Source of the DNA: Chloroflexota bacterium | GTDB lineage: Bacteria > Chloroflexota > Chloroflexia > Thermomicrobiales > UBA6265 | NCBI GenBank assembly: GCA_023389575.1 | Contig: JAEWEG010000039.1 | Coordinates: forward strand, 1 to 64,000 | DNA length: 64,000 nucleotides | Direction of reading: 5' to 3' | Shown: in pieces, positions 26,095-35,687 of the stretch | How the letters are laid out: each line of letters begins with the position of its first letter | Numbering within the stretch: the first letter of the stretch is position 1 | The notes under the pieces: model-generated | Seen by the model: the letters and a program-made list of their open reading frames with translations, nothing else | Told to the model about the DNA's origin: nothing | Database searches by the model: none | Program-made: the position numbers and the translations under genes

Positions 26095-27042
26095 ATGGCA
26101 TTCTCGGAGACACTCGAATACGCCTACTTCGAAGGAGATTTCGTTCCGTTCAGCCAGGCCAACGTCAGCGTGGGCACGCACGCCCTCCACTATGGAACTG
26201 GCGCGTTCGCGGGCGTGCGGGGCTACCTCGACCAGGATGGCGAAACCATCAACATCTTCCGTCTCCGCGAGCATGCCGCCCGTCTCCTCCGCTCGGCAAA
26301 GCTGCTCCGCATGGACCTTCCCCACGACGTCGACAGCGTCGCGGAAACCATGATCGAACTCACCCGCCGCAACGCCCCGACCAGCGATGTCTACTTCCGC
26401 CCGCTCGTCTACAAGTCCTCGGTCCAGCTCACGCCGCGCCTGAAGGGCATCGACGACGAACTCGCCATCTACATGATGCCGATGGGGGACTACCTGGACA
26501 CCCAGCGCGGCCAGAAGGTCATCGTTTCCTCCTGGACCCGGATCACGGACAACATCATCCCCGCCCGCGGCAAGATCACCGGCGGTTACATCAACTCCTC
26601 CCTGGCCAAGGACGAGGCAGAGGAGAAGGGCGCCGACGAAGCGATCATGCTGGATGTCAACGGCAAGGTCTCCGAGGGTACCGGCTGCAACCTCTTCATC
26701 ATCCGCGATGGCGTGCTCATCACCGCCCCCATCACCGGCGACATCCTGGAGGGCATCACCCGTCGCTCCATCCTCGAAATCGCCACCGACCTCGGCATTC
26801 CCACCGAGCAGCGCTCCATCGACCGGTCCGAGCTCTACATCGCCGATGGCGCGTTCTTCTGCGGCACCGGGGTGCAGGTCGCCTGGATCGAATCGGTTGA
26901 CGGCCGCGTCATTGGCGCCGGCCACGAACCGGATATCGCCCGCACCATTCGCGAGACCCTGTTCGAGATCTTCCGCGGCAAGAGCGAGAAGTACGGCGAC
27001 TGGATTACGCCGGTTTCCGTCCGCCAGCCCACCACCGCCTGA
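26095..27042 (+). CDS. ilvE: Branched-chain amino acid aminotransferase
   Basis: The 315-residue PLP fold-type IV enzyme is of usual IlvE length. The PLP lysine is Lys160 in ARGKITGGYINSSLAKDEA. Other family blocks are THALHYGTGAFAGVRGY, DEAIMLDVNGKVSEGTGCNLF and EGITRRSI. It transfers amino groups between glutamate and the 2-oxo acids of Val, Leu and Ile. The ATG at 26095 has AGGAG 10 bases upstream; a longer open frame has no support. No other ilv/leu genes are adjacent, so it is a stand-alone gene. Confidence 0.92.
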   Translation: MAFSETLEYAYFEGDFVPFSQANVSVGTHALHYGTGAFAGVRGYLDQDGETINIFRLREHAARLLRSAKLLRMDLPHDVDSVAETMIELTRRNAPTSDVYFRPLVYKSSVQLTPRLKGIDDELAIYMMPMGDYLDTQRGQKVIVSSWTRITDNIIPARGKITGGYINSSLAKDEAEEKGADEAIMLDVNGKVSEGTGCNLFIIRDGVLITAPITGDILEGITRRSILEIATDLGIPTEQRSIDRSELYIADGAFFCGTGVQVAWIESVDGRVIGAGHEPDIARTIRETLFEIFRGKSEKYGDWITPVSVRQPTTA

Positions 27043-27186
27043 CCGGAAAGGGCCGGAACGGTCGTTTTCGACGGAACCAGTTCCTGGGTGCCAGCGTCTT
27101 GCCTTGTATGCTGGGATGCCCAACGTGCACTGGGGTGAGTGCCGCGCTATCATCTCAGGACGATTCTTGTAGAGAGGAACTTCTGT

Positions 27187-28908
27187 ATGAAACGACCGCT
27201 CGCGGGGCTACGCTTGGGCGTGATCCTGCTCTTCATGCTCGGTTTCCTGTCGCCAGTCGCCTCCATGGGCGCCGGCGCGCAGGAACTCACGTGCGACGAC
27301 TTCAATTCGGAACGCGCCGCCCAGGCGGTGCTCGACGCCGATCCCGAGATGGAGGACGCTCTCGATCCAGATGGCAACGGTGTTGCCTGCGATCATGAGG
27401 AAGACGCCTCCGACGACGGCGGATCTTCCCGCGATGACGAAGAGGATGCCACCGACGAAGAGGACGATGACTCCTCCGACGACGGCTCTGCCTCTGGCGA
27501 CGGCGAAGCCTATCTCGCCGACATCCAGGGTGAGCTGGACACGCTGGCCGAACAGTTCGACCGGTTCCTTGAAATCGACGCCACCATCGCCGACGCCACC
27601 GACGCCGAGGCGCAGGAAATGGTCGAAGAGATCAACGACCTGGCCGCCGAATGGGTGGAGTACCCGGATGTCGCCGCCGAATTCGAAGCCCCGAGCGGCT
27701 ACGAAGACGTCGAGGATGCCTATCTCGACCTGGCTGACATCGTCGGCGAGGCCGGCGAAGCCTGGGAAACCTACTGGGCCATCCCAGCCGAGGACGACGA
27801 AGAAGAAGAAATCGCCTTCGACGCCTTCAACGAAGCTTTCATCGGCGCCCAGGATCAGCTCGACGTCGTCCAGGACCTCGTCGATGACTTTGGCGGCGCC
27901 GCCCCTTCGGATGACGCCACCGACGACGAAGACGCCACCGACGACGCGACCGACGAAGAAGACGCGACCGACGATGAGTCGGACGACAGTGGCGATGACA
28001 CTGAAGATCCCGCTGGCGATGACGAGTACCTCGTCGCCGTCCAGGACGAACTCGACACCCTGGTTGATGAGAGCGACCGCATTGTCGAAATCCTCGAACT
28101 CGCCGAAGCTGGCGATGCCACCAGCGCCGAAGTCGAAGAGATCAACGACATCTTCGCCAGCTGGGTCGAGTACCCGGATGTCGCCGCCGACCTTGAAGCC
28201 CCACGTGGCTTCGAAGACGTCGAAGACGCCTACCTTGACTTGGCTGATTCCGTCGGTGAAACCGGCGAAGCCTGGGAAGTCTACTGGGGTCTCGAAGCTG
28301 GCGACCCGGATGAGGAAGATGCCCTCGCCGATTTCGAGGATTCCTTCGACACGACCCTGGACCTGATCGATGAAGTTCAGGACCTCGTCGACGATGCCGG
28401 CGGCTCCGCTCCTTCGGACGATGCCACCGACGACGAAGACGCGACCGACGATGCGACTGATGAAGAAGACGCGGCTGACGATACCGCCGACGAGTCCGAT
28501 GACTCCGACGATGGTGCCGACGGCGGCGATGCCCAGGATTACCTCGACGAAGTCACCGAGCAGTCGGAAGAGTGGAACGACAGCATTATCCGCTTCAACG
28601 AAATCCTCCAGGCCGGTGAATTCTCCGATGCCGAGATCACCGAGATCACCGAGATCGTGACCGTCTGGCTTGGCGCTCCGGCCATCGCCGCCGAGGCCGA
28701 TGTGCCCGCTGGCATGGAAGACGTCCAGGACGCCTACGAAGCCTACGCCGATTCCCTGGCGGAAGCCGGAACCAACTTCACCCTCTGGCTCTCCGCCGAA
28801 TCCGGTTCGGCCGAATCAGAGGACGCCCTCGATGATTTCGCCGCGTCGATCGCCGATTCGCAGGAGGCCTACGCCAACCTGCAGGATGAACTGGCCGCCG
28901 CTGGATAG
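27187..28908 (+). CDS. Highly acidic secreted protein: Excalibur domain plus three helical repeats
   Basis: The 573-residue protein has a signal peptide (1-31) and an Excalibur-type calcium-binding motif (about 36-71, with CDDF at the start and DPDGNGVACDHE at the end). Three homologous helical modules of about 125 residues follow (about 109-239, 281-409, 452-573), separated by linkers made almost wholly of Asp, Glu, Ala, Thr and Ser (ATDDEDATDDATDEED). Modules 1 and 2 share VEYPDVAA and YEDVEDAYLDLAD-like blocks; module 3 is diverged. GAGAGGAA precedes the ATG. Excalibur domains coordinate Ca2+ outside the cell; the helical module is unknown to me. A hairpin follows. Confidence 0.75.
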   Translation: MKRPLAGLRLGVILLFMLGFLSPVASMGAGAQELTCDDFNSERAAQAVLDADPEMEDALDPDGNGVACDHEEDASDDGGSSRDDEEDATDEEDDDSSDDGSASGDGEAYLADIQGELDTLAEQFDRFLEIDATIADATDAEAQEMVEEINDLAAEWVEYPDVAAEFEAPSGYEDVEDAYLDLADIVGEAGEAWETYWAIPAEDDEEEEIAFDAFNEAFIGAQDQLDVVQDLVDDFGGAAPSDDATDDEDATDDATDEEDATDDESDDSGDDTEDPAGDDEYLVAVQDELDTLVDESDRIVEILELAEAGDATSAEVEEINDIFASWVEYPDVAADLEAPRGFEDVEDAYLDLADSVGETGEAWEVYWGLEAGDPDEEDALADFEDSFDTTLDLIDEVQDLVDDAGGSAPSDDATDDEDATDDATDEEDAADDTADESDDSDDGADGGDAQDYLDEVTEQSEEWNDSIIRFNEILQAGEFSDAEITEITEIVTVWLGAPAIAAEADVPAGMEDVQDAYEAYADSLAEAGTNFTLWLSAESGSAESEDALDDFAASIADSQEAYANLQDELAAAG

Positions 28909-28951
28909 TCGCGAGCCATGATTCCAGATCGGCCAACATGCCGGTAAGCGA

Positions 28952-28982
28952 CCACCCGCGATCCCATTGGGATCGCGGGTGG
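28952..28982. terminator. Perfect 14-bp hairpin between convergent genes
   Basis: CCACCCGCGATCCC, loop ATT and exact reverse complement, 43 bases after the acidic protein gene and 38 bases from the end of the convergent FAD oxidoreductase gene. It can serve both. Confidence 0.75.
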
Positions 28983-29020
28983 CGCGTTTAACATGAGCTT
29001 TTCCCTGCCGTGGCTCCCGT

Positions 29021-30511
29021 TCAGGAGGCCAGGTCCGGCGCCGGAGAAGGGGCTTCGCCTCCGTATCCCAGTCCCGCCTGATCGATGGAGATTGACCGAG
29101 GGGCGCGGGAGGAAGGCGCGAGACGCGTCAGTCGCGTCCTCATCACCCGGGCCACGATCGCGGGTCGCATCAGTGACGGCGGCGGTTCCATCATGTGCAC
29201 CACCTTCGCGAACGCCCTGGCCACCTCCACGTCGTGCCCGGCCGCGATGTTGAGTTGGTCGAGGTACCAATGCAGCATCCGGATGCCTCGTGGCAACGCT
29301 GGCCGCCCGGGCAGGAAGCGCAGGTCGTTTCCAGCCGCCAGTTTCCACGCCCCGTCCACCACCGGCGCGCACCCGGCCAGGAATCGCTGGATCAGTGACT
29401 CCGTGCCGTCGTCCAGGCAGGCGTTCAGAACGCTCGCTTCCATTGCCGCCACGGACATGCCCTGCCCAAACACGGGATTGAAGGCGCAGATCGCATCGGC
29501 GAATGGCAGGAGCCCGTCCGGGAATCGTTCTGGCGCCCGCGCGAACCGGCGCCGGCTCCGCGGCATGAAGTACGTCTTCGCCTCGCCCAACGGCTCGGCC
29601 TGTCGCAGGAACCGCGCGATATCGTCCGCGTCGAGTTCGGCCGCGTAGGCGATGAAGCCCTCCAGGTCCGCTGGCGGCGTCAGGCCGTTCCGCCCGCTGA
29701 GCGTGACGAGCCAGCGGTCTCCCTCGACCGCGAACGCCAGGCCACCGCGCTGGTTCTCCGGGACCGCCGAGACGATCGTCACCACGTTCCCGCCGAAGTC
29801 GCCCGCCCGACGCCGGAACAGTCGGGACGCATAGCGAACATTGATATCGAGCACCTGTTCGGCCGGGCATTCGTATCCGGCCTGTTCCAGCCAGTCGCCG
29901 ATCCGTGTTCCCCGGCCGCTGGCGTCCACCACGAGGTCCGCCGGCAGGTCGAAACCACGCTCCCCGGACGCACTGGAGGCAATCACGCCGGTGACCCGCG
30001 TACGCGGTGCGTTCCATCGCAGGTCGTGGACCGCCACCTGCTCGCGAATCGTCACGTTGGCGATCGCCCGCACGCGCTCCCGCAGCACGGCTTCGATCAG
30101 GGGACGGCTCGCCACGACCGCGGTGAACCCCGCCGGTCCGCTCGCGTGCCGAATCTCCGCCTGATGCCAGCCAACCCTGGTCATCGCATCGGAGGTCACC
30201 GCTCCCCGCGCCACGAGGTCGGCGGTGAAGCCTGGCATCATCCGCTCGATCGTCATCAGTCCTCGGCCCAGCAGCGCGTGAACGTGATGGCTCTGCGGTG
30301 TCCCCTTCCGGTGACCGTCACCGGTGGAGAGCGAGTCCCGCTCCAGCACCATCACCTCGTCGAAGTGGAGGGCGAGCGCGCGGGCCGCCAGCAGGCCGCC
30401 CATGCCGCCGCCGATGATGACCGCCCGGCTTGGCGCGGGCGCGAGTGGATCGAGGGAGGGATTCCGTGTGTCGATGAGGGCCCCGAATGGTGGTGTGAGC
30501 GAGAATGTCAT
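29021..30511 (-). CDS. FAD-dependent oxidoreductase (monooxygenase/halogenase-like)
   Basis: The 496-residue protein has the dinucleotide-binding loop GGGMGG (34-39) followed by the acidic residue at the end of strand 2 (VLERD). A middle VDASGRGTRIGDWL and the FAD-ribityl motif around PFADAICAFNPVFGQGM follow. This matches the p-hydroxybenzoate hydroxylase/geranylgeranyl reductase class of flavoproteins. The ATG at 30511 is chosen because GGAGG is 6 bases upstream. The gene follows the STAND ATPase by 92 bases on the same strand. The substrate is unknown: hydrophobic small molecule by analogy. Confidence 0.8.
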   Translation of the reverse strand: MTFSLTPPFGALIDTRNPSLDPLAPAPSRAVIIGGGMGGLLAARALALHFDEVMVLERDSLSTGDGHRKGTPQSHHVHALLGRGLMTIERMMPGFTADLVARGAVTSDAMTRVGWHQAEIRHASGPAGFTAVVASRPLIEAVLRERVRAIANVTIREQVAVHDLRWNAPRTRVTGVIASSASGERGFDLPADLVVDASGRGTRIGDWLEQAGYECPAEQVLDINVRYASRLFRRRAGDFGGNVVTIVSAVPENQRGGLAFAVEGDRWLVTLSGRNGLTPPADLEGFIAYAAELDADDIARFLRQAEPLGEAKTYFMPRSRRRFARAPERFPDGLLPFADAICAFNPVFGQGMSVAAMEASVLNACLDDGTESLIQRFLAGCAPVVDGAWKLAAGNDLRFLPGRPALPRGIRMLHWYLDQLNIAAGHDVEVARAFAKVVHMMEPPPSLMRPAIVARVMRTRLTRLAPSSRAPRSISIDQAGLGYGGEAPSPAPDLAS

Positions 30512-30603
30512 GTCAGCCTCCATATGCCTGGGTCGCCGGGTCATGCGTCCATCCTGGACCTGCCCATGCGCTGTCTCCAGACCGGAAACTGCTCAGTTTT
30601 TGC

Positions 30604-32694
30604 TCACTTCTCTCCTGACGAGTTCTCCTCGGGAGCCGCCGGTGGTATGGCCAGGCCAGCCTGCATCTCCCGGCGCCACAGATAGTCCGTCACCATCGCC
30701 AGGCCGGTGGTGAGATAGCGCCGGTAGCTGCTGAACGGCAGGTCCAGGTCCTCCGCGGCCCGCTCCTGCGATGGCGCTGGGTCGAGATACGTGCGATGCA
30801 GCGCCTGATAGTAGCGAACGGTTTTCGCGTTGGAGCGGAGCGATTCCGCCGCTTCCCGCAGCAACCGGCACAACCGCTCGGCGGGTGCTCCTTCTCCCGG
30901 GGCGTGCGCCACGAGCCGCGAGCTCAGGAGCGGGTTCCGTTCCACGCGTTCGGGCGTCAGCGCGGTGCGAAGGGCCTGCTTCACCGCATGGTCGAATTCG
31001 GTTCGCGACAGCACGATCTCTAGTGGCGTCGCGGCGGGTGAATCGAGGTAGGGATCCATCGAGAACTCCCGGCGGGTCAGCACCTCATCGAATTCCATCA
31101 CGGTTTCCCGCCGCCAGTCGTGGACAAACAGTGAGTACACGCGGTCGCCAACCGGAACGGCCACATTGGGCACCCGGACATGATTGACGTAGCGGAACAT
31201 GGGCTCCCAGTAGTCCGGGTCGGGCACCACCATCGACGTCAGGATCAGCGAGGGGTGGGTGTATACCGCGCTGGCACCCATCAGCGAGATGCTGAACGGC
31301 GTCGACGGGTTTCGGTACGTGTCGTTACCCATGATGAACCGCATGATCCCGATCGTGTCCCCAGGCATCCGTGGCGCGTGGCGCTCGGCCTCGGCGAACA
31401 ATGGCGCCAGCACCGGGTCCGCCTCGAGATCGGCCGCCAGTACCTCGCGAATGTGGAGCCGCGCGATGAGCCCCGTCACCTCGTCCCGCTGGTTGCGTAC
31501 CAGGTGAAAGTCCTCCGGCTTGCGGCCGAGCCAGTAGCTAGCGATGTCGGCCGACGCCTCGCCCTCGTGGCGCCGCGCCATGTCGAGGATCGCTGGCCAG
31601 TCTTCCTCCGTCGCGGGCACGATGAAGTTGTGGCCGTACCCGTCATCGCCGTGATATGGCCGCCAGGCTGGATTGTGCCGGTGCAGGAACAACAGGCTAC
31701 GCAGGTGCTGCTGCTGGGTCGAGCCGGTCGTCGCCCGGATGCGCTGGACCAGGTGGCCATGCACGATCCGGTGAATGTCCTCGAACCGTCGCGGATGCCG
31801 CCACCGCAGGTCCGCCTCTATCGCGTCACGCGCCAGGTCGTGGGGGAACATACCCTCCTGACCTCGCTCCATGAACGACAGTCCCTCCAGCCAGGTGAAC
31901 AGCGCGTGCGCCTGTTCCTCCCCGAAGGCCGTTTCCAGCAGTGATTCCGTCGTGATCCGGGCGTGGGCCGCGATCTCCAGCGCCCGCCGGTGGAGTGGAG
32001 ACGGCTCCTGCTCGATGAAGCGCCGCAACAGCGACCGAACCAGGTCGGGATCACGCGGCGGGTCGAACTCCGTCACTCCGCGCCTCACCGAGTCCGCCAC
32101 CAGCGAGAGCGCCAGGGGATGCCCGTGCGTGAAGGAAATCGCTGGTTCGATTGAACATTCCGGCACCGAGCGACCCATCAGGTACGCCCTGCTATCGTCT
32201 GGATGCAGGTTGCCCAGCGGAAGCACGCGAATCAGGTCCCGCCATCCCGCGTCCCTGGTCCATTCGACGCCCAGCGGGTTGCGTCCCGCGATCACCACGA
32301 GGCTGTCCGCGGGCAGCCCCGGCAACAACGTCTCGCGTAGCCAGCCGTCCATGTGCTCGATCAGTTCATGGGTGTCGATGAACAGCGCCAGCCGCCCTCG
32401 CGGCTCCCCGATGATCGACATGACATCGCGGGGCGAGGCGGGCATGTCGCGTCCATCGATGGCGATGACGCACCACCCGCGATCTTCCGCCAGGCGGGCG
32501 AATTCACCAATCAGGGTCGACTTGCCCGTACCGCCGGGACCATGAATCGCCAGGATAACGAACGGCGGATCGTTGGACTCGATCGCCTCCCGGAACACCG
32601 CGAGTTCCTCGCGCCGGCCGGTGAACGAGCGGCGTCGAGCGGAGGCAAGGCGGTCGGCGAGTCGGGCGATTGGAGGCGATGGTGGCTGACGCAT
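30604..32694 (-). CDS. STAND-type P-loop ATPase, probable signalling regulator
   Basis: The 696-residue protein has a Walker A loop GPGGTGKST (52-60), a Walker B with LALFIDTHE (about 103-111), and a RNPLG sensor-like turn. The NTPase region ends with a winged-helix-like part (about 215-310). Middle and C-terminal regions (310-696) are long and not recognised. The last 70 residues (SQERAAEDLDLPFSSYRRYLT) look like a helix-turn-helix, so DNA binding is possible. STAND proteins switch on ligand sensing and ATP binding. It is co-directional with the downstream FAD oxidoreductase, which it may control or which may make its ligand. Confidence 0.7.
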   Translation of the reverse strand: MRQPPSPPIARLADRLASARRRSFTGRREELAVFREAIESNDPPFVILAIHGPGGTGKSTLIGEFARLAEDRGWCVIAIDGRDMPASPRDVMSIIGEPRGRLALFIDTHELIEHMDGWLRETLLPGLPADSLVVIAGRNPLGVEWTRDAGWRDLIRVLPLGNLHPDDSRAYLMGRSVPECSIEPAISFTHGHPLALSLVADSVRRGVTEFDPPRDPDLVRSLLRRFIEQEPSPLHRRALEIAAHARITTESLLETAFGEEQAHALFTWLEGLSFMERGQEGMFPHDLARDAIEADLRWRHPRRFEDIHRIVHGHLVQRIRATTGSTQQQHLRSLLFLHRHNPAWRPYHGDDGYGHNFIVPATEEDWPAILDMARRHEGEASADIASYWLGRKPEDFHLVRNQRDEVTGLIARLHIREVLAADLEADPVLAPLFAEAERHAPRMPGDTIGIMRFIMGNDTYRNPSTPFSISLMGASAVYTHPSLILTSMVVPDPDYWEPMFRYVNHVRVPNVAVPVGDRVYSLFVHDWRRETVMEFDEVLTRREFSMDPYLDSPAATPLEIVLSRTEFDHAVKQALRTALTPERVERNPLLSSRLVAHAPGEGAPAERLCRLLREAAESLRSNAKTVRYYQALHRTYLDPAPSQERAAEDLDLPFSSYRRYLTTGLAMVTDYLWRREMQAGLAIPPAAPEENSSGEK

Positions 32695-32811
32695 GGCATG
32701 CTCCTACGGTGCATGACTCGCACTCTAACGACCCACCCACCCGGGATCAATCCATGCGGCATCAATTAGGCAACCATGCCTACGGTGTCGCCCTTTCCCA
32801 CGCCTCGCGAA

Positions 32812-34185
32812 CTATCCCCGTTCGAAGTACCGCCGCCGCTCCCAGTCGGTGACGACCTGGTCGTAGATTCCCTGCTCGATCCTCGCCGCCGTCAGGTAAT
32901 GCGCGTGCACATCCTCCCCGAACGCCGTCACCGCCGCTTCGCTGTCCGCCCAGCAGTCGATCGCCTCGTACAGCGAGCGGGGCACGCGCGGAAATCCCTT
33001 CGCCTCGTACCCATTGCCTCGGAACTCCGCCGGCGGCTCGATCCTGTGCTCGATCCCGTCCGCGCCGGCCGCCAGCACCGAGGCGAACGCGAGGTACGGA
33101 TTGCTGTCGCCACCCGGCAACCGGTTCTCCACCCGTAGCGCCTTGCCCGAACCCACCACCCGGATCCCGCAGGTCCGGTTGTCCCGCCCCCAGACAATGT
33201 TGACGGGCGCCCACGAAGCCGTGGCGAATCGCTTGTAGGCGTTCACCGTGGAGGCGATGAACAGCGAAAACTCCCTCGCCCGGGCGATCACTCCACCGAG
33301 GAACCACCGCATCGTGTCCGACATCTCGGCCTTGCCGTCCGCCCCCGGGAACAGCGAGCTCTTCCCCTCGGCGTCCCACAGCGAGACATGGATGTGGCCA
33401 CTCGACCCAGTCCAGGTTTCGTGTGGCTTCGACATGAAGGTCACCGACAGCCCCATCTGGTCGGCGATTTCCTTCGCGCCATGCTTGAACAACGCCGCCC
33501 GGTCGGCCGCCTCGATTGGCTCGTCGTAGTGGATGTTGACTTCGTGCTGGCCGGCCGCCGCCTCGCCCTTCGAGAACTCGATCGGAACCCCGGCCGCGGT
33601 CATCTCGTTTCGGAACCTGCGGTACAGCGGCTCGTTCCGGGTCGCCTGAAGCAGCTGGTAGTCCTCGTTGAACCAGCCCTTGGGCGTGAGGTTCGCATAG
33701 CCCTTGGTGTTCGCCTCCTCGTAACTCTCCTTCAGCACGTAGAACTCGAGTTCGGTCGCCATCCGGGCCGAAAACCCCATCCCCGCCAGCCGTGCGACCT
33801 GTCGCTTCAGGATCGTGCGCGGCGCGAACGGCACCAGTCCTCCCGCTTCGTCCACCACCGCGTCGCAGAGCACCAGCGCGGTTCGCTCCAGCCACGGAAT
33901 CACCCGCAACGTCGACCAGTCGGGAATCGCCAGGTAATCCCCGTAGCCCGAATCCCACGTCAGGTCGCGAAACCCTTCCGGCGTGGTCATGTCCATTTCC
34001 GTACCCAGCAGGTAGGTACAGAAATGCGTCCCATGGTCCAGGCAGTGCTCGACGAAATGGTCCCCGGTCACGCGCTTGCCAACCAGCCGGCCCTGCATGT
34101 CGCAGATTGCCGTGATGACCGTGTCGATCTCGCCGGACTGGACACTCGATACCAGGTTTTCGAGCGTGATGATTCCGCTGGACAT
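32812..34185 (-). CDS. Glutamine synthetase-family ligase (GlnA/PuuA-like)
   Basis: The 457-residue protein contains the glutamine synthetase catalytic core: ATELEFYVL (Glu metal ligands), GQHEVNIHYDEP, GSSGHIHVSLWD and ENRLPGGDSNPYLAFASVL. The N-terminal beta-grasp part is short, as in the PuuA/FluG-like branch that ligates glutamate to polyamines or other amines. It is not the housekeeping GlnA by sequence style, and the Tyr adenylylation motif is not evident. The ATG at 34185 has AAAGG nine bases upstream. It is divergent from the ABM/serine hydrolase/SDR group. A role in amine nitrogen catabolism is the likeliest reading. Confidence 0.8.
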   Translation of the reverse strand: MSSGIITLENLVSSVQSGEIDTVITAICDMQGRLVGKRVTGDHFVEHCLDHGTHFCTYLLGTEMDMTTPEGFRDLTWDSGYGDYLAIPDWSTLRVIPWLERTALVLCDAVVDEAGGLVPFAPRTILKRQVARLAGMGFSARMATELEFYVLKESYEEANTKGYANLTPKGWFNEDYQLLQATRNEPLYRRFRNEMTAAGVPIEFSKGEAAAGQHEVNIHYDEPIEAADRAALFKHGAKEIADQMGLSVTFMSKPHETWTGSSGHIHVSLWDAEGKSSLFPGADGKAEMSDTMRWFLGGVIARAREFSLFIASTVNAYKRFATASWAPVNIVWGRDNRTCGIRVVGSGKALRVENRLPGGDSNPYLAFASVLAAGADGIEHRIEPPAEFRGNGYEAKGFPRVPRSLYEAIDCWADSEAAVTAFGEDVHAHYLTAARIEQGIYDQVVTDWERRRYFERG

Positions 34186-34375
34186 GGGCCTGCCTTTCGC
34201 TCTCGTGGATTGTCCGCGGCGCCATTGGCGCGTCGCGTTCGGGTGGTGGATACGCTGTCGCCCATTGTGAACCATCCATCGCGGCTGGGGAATCCTCTCT
34301 TCGCCATGACATGGCCGGCCTGGAACGGTACGATGGCACTCGACCTGATCGCGTGACACACACCTGGAGCTTTTC

Positions 34376-34678
34376 GTGACATACGCCACCTACGGCCGCC
34401 TCGGCGCCAAATCCGGACACCGCGACGAACTGGTCGCCATCCTTACTCGTCCCTCGGCCGAACTCGCCGATATCGGCTGCCTTCTCTATGAGGTGGGCGT
34501 GGCGGAGGACGACCCGGACGGCGTCCATGTCATTGAGTTGTGGACGTCCGCGGAGGCACATCGCGCCTCGCTCGAACTCGCCAGCGTGAAGGCTTCGATC
34601 GGCGAGGCCATGCCCCTCCTGGACGGCGCGCCCACCGGAAGCGCCTTCGAAGTCAGCGGCTCCCCGATCCGCCAATGA
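34376..34678 (+). CDS. Antibiotic-biosynthesis-monooxygenase (ABM) fold protein
   Basis: The 100-residue dimeric alpha+beta barrel type has the strand pattern of the ABM family: TYATYGRLGAKSGHRDELVAIL, then CLLYEVG and VIELWTSAEAHRAS. GTG start with TGGAGC 6 bases upstream. Small ABM proteins include quinol monooxygenases (YgiN type) and heme-degrading enzymes. The stop overlaps the next gene's start (ATGA at 34675-34678), so it is translationally coupled to a serine hydrolase. Confidence 0.75.
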   Translation: MTYATYGRLGAKSGHRDELVAILTRPSAELADIGCLLYEVGVAEDDPDGVHVIELWTSAEAHRASLELASVKASIGEAMPLLDGAPTGSAFEVSGSPIRQ

Positions 34679-35625
34679 CCCAGCCAGAAACGCCCGCGCC
34701 TGACCTGTTCGATCGCCGCGTCGAGGCCGCCCGGCGGTTTTTCCCGGGGCAGTTTGGCTTCGCCGCCCGCAACCTTCGCACCGGCGAGGAGATCCAGGTC
34801 GATGGCGACCTTCTCTTTCCCACCGCCAGCACCTACAAGGTGCCGGTCCTGATCGAGGTCTTTCGCCAGGAAGCCGCCGGTATCCTGTCGCTGGACGAAA
34901 CCATCCCGTTCACGGAGGAGAACCGCCGGCTCGGCTCCGGCGTGATCCGCGACCTCTCCCTGGGTCTGGCGCTGTCAATTCGCGACCTCGCCATGCTCAT
35001 GGTCATCGTCAGCGACAACACCGCCACTCGGCTGTTGCTGAACCGGATCGGCGGTTGGCGGGCCGTCAACGCCGCCATGGCCGATCTTGGCTTCCCGTCG
35101 TTCATCCTCCATGGTCCGGAGGAGCGCGAGCGGATGGAAGCGGCCGGACTGGACAATCGCGCCCTCGCCGAATCCACGCCAGCCGACCTCATGCGGATGA
35201 TGGCCGCCATCGCGGAGGACAGCCTGGTCAGCCCCGAAGCCTGCGCCGCCATGCGCCATATCCTGGGCCGCCAGCACTATCTCGACCAGGCTTCCCGCTA
35301 CCTCGGGCGTGATCCGTATGCCGGGCCTGGCGATATCACCAAGCCCATCGAATGGGTCGGGTCCAAGTCCGGCATGATGGATGGCATGAGGGCCGATACC
35401 GGCATCTGGCGATTGCCGGACGGCACGGAAATCGCCTTCGCCACGATGAACGAGGGAAGCGCGGATTCCGGCTATGGCGGCGAGCACAATGGCGATATCC
35501 TGAACGGAGTGCTTGGCTGGTCGATCGTCGCCCATTTCTGGCCCGCGGAATCGCTGGGCCCCATGCCCCGCGCGGAATCGGCCTGGCTCGATCGCATCCT
35601 CGGCGAGGACCGATCGGGCGGATGA
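34675..35625 (+). CDS. Class A beta-lactamase-like serine hydrolase, no signal peptide
   Basis: The 316-residue protein has the serine hydrolase triad in class A order: Ser52-x-x-Lys55 (STYK), Ser113-Asp-Asn (SDN) and Lys231-Ser-Gly (KSG). The omega-loop EXXLN motif of true beta-lactamases is not clear (the region reads GPEERERMEA), which makes deacylation of beta-lactams doubtful. No signal peptide precedes the fold, so it is probably cytosolic and acts as an esterase or amidase. It is coupled by a 4-base overlap to the ABM gene and followed after 62 bases by an SDR gene, suggesting a small-molecule pathway. Confidence 0.75.
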   Translation: MTQPETPAPDLFDRRVEAARRFFPGQFGFAARNLRTGEEIQVDGDLLFPTASTYKVPVLIEVFRQEAAGILSLDETIPFTEENRRLGSGVIRDLSLGLALSIRDLAMLMVIVSDNTATRLLLNRIGGWRAVNAAMADLGFPSFILHGPEERERMEAAGLDNRALAESTPADLMRMMAAIAEDSLVSPEACAAMRHILGRQHYLDQASRYLGRDPYAGPGDITKPIEWVGSKSGMMDGMRADTGIWRLPDGTEIAFATMNEGSADSGYGGEHNGDILNGVLGWSIVAHFWPAESLGPMPRAESAWLDRILGEDRSGG

Positions 35626-35687
35626 CATCACCGGCGCTGGATGTTCCAGCCGCCGGAACCATGGAACGGTGAGGAAGAGGTGCTCTT

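Noticed and set aside
26026..27153. 375-codon minus-strand frame opposite ilvE
   Set aside because: No domain, and IlvE is complete with its PLP lysine.
34675..35625. Antibiotic-resistance beta-lactamase
   Set aside because: No signal peptide, no clear omega-loop Glu motif and no resistance context; kept as a serine hydrolase.
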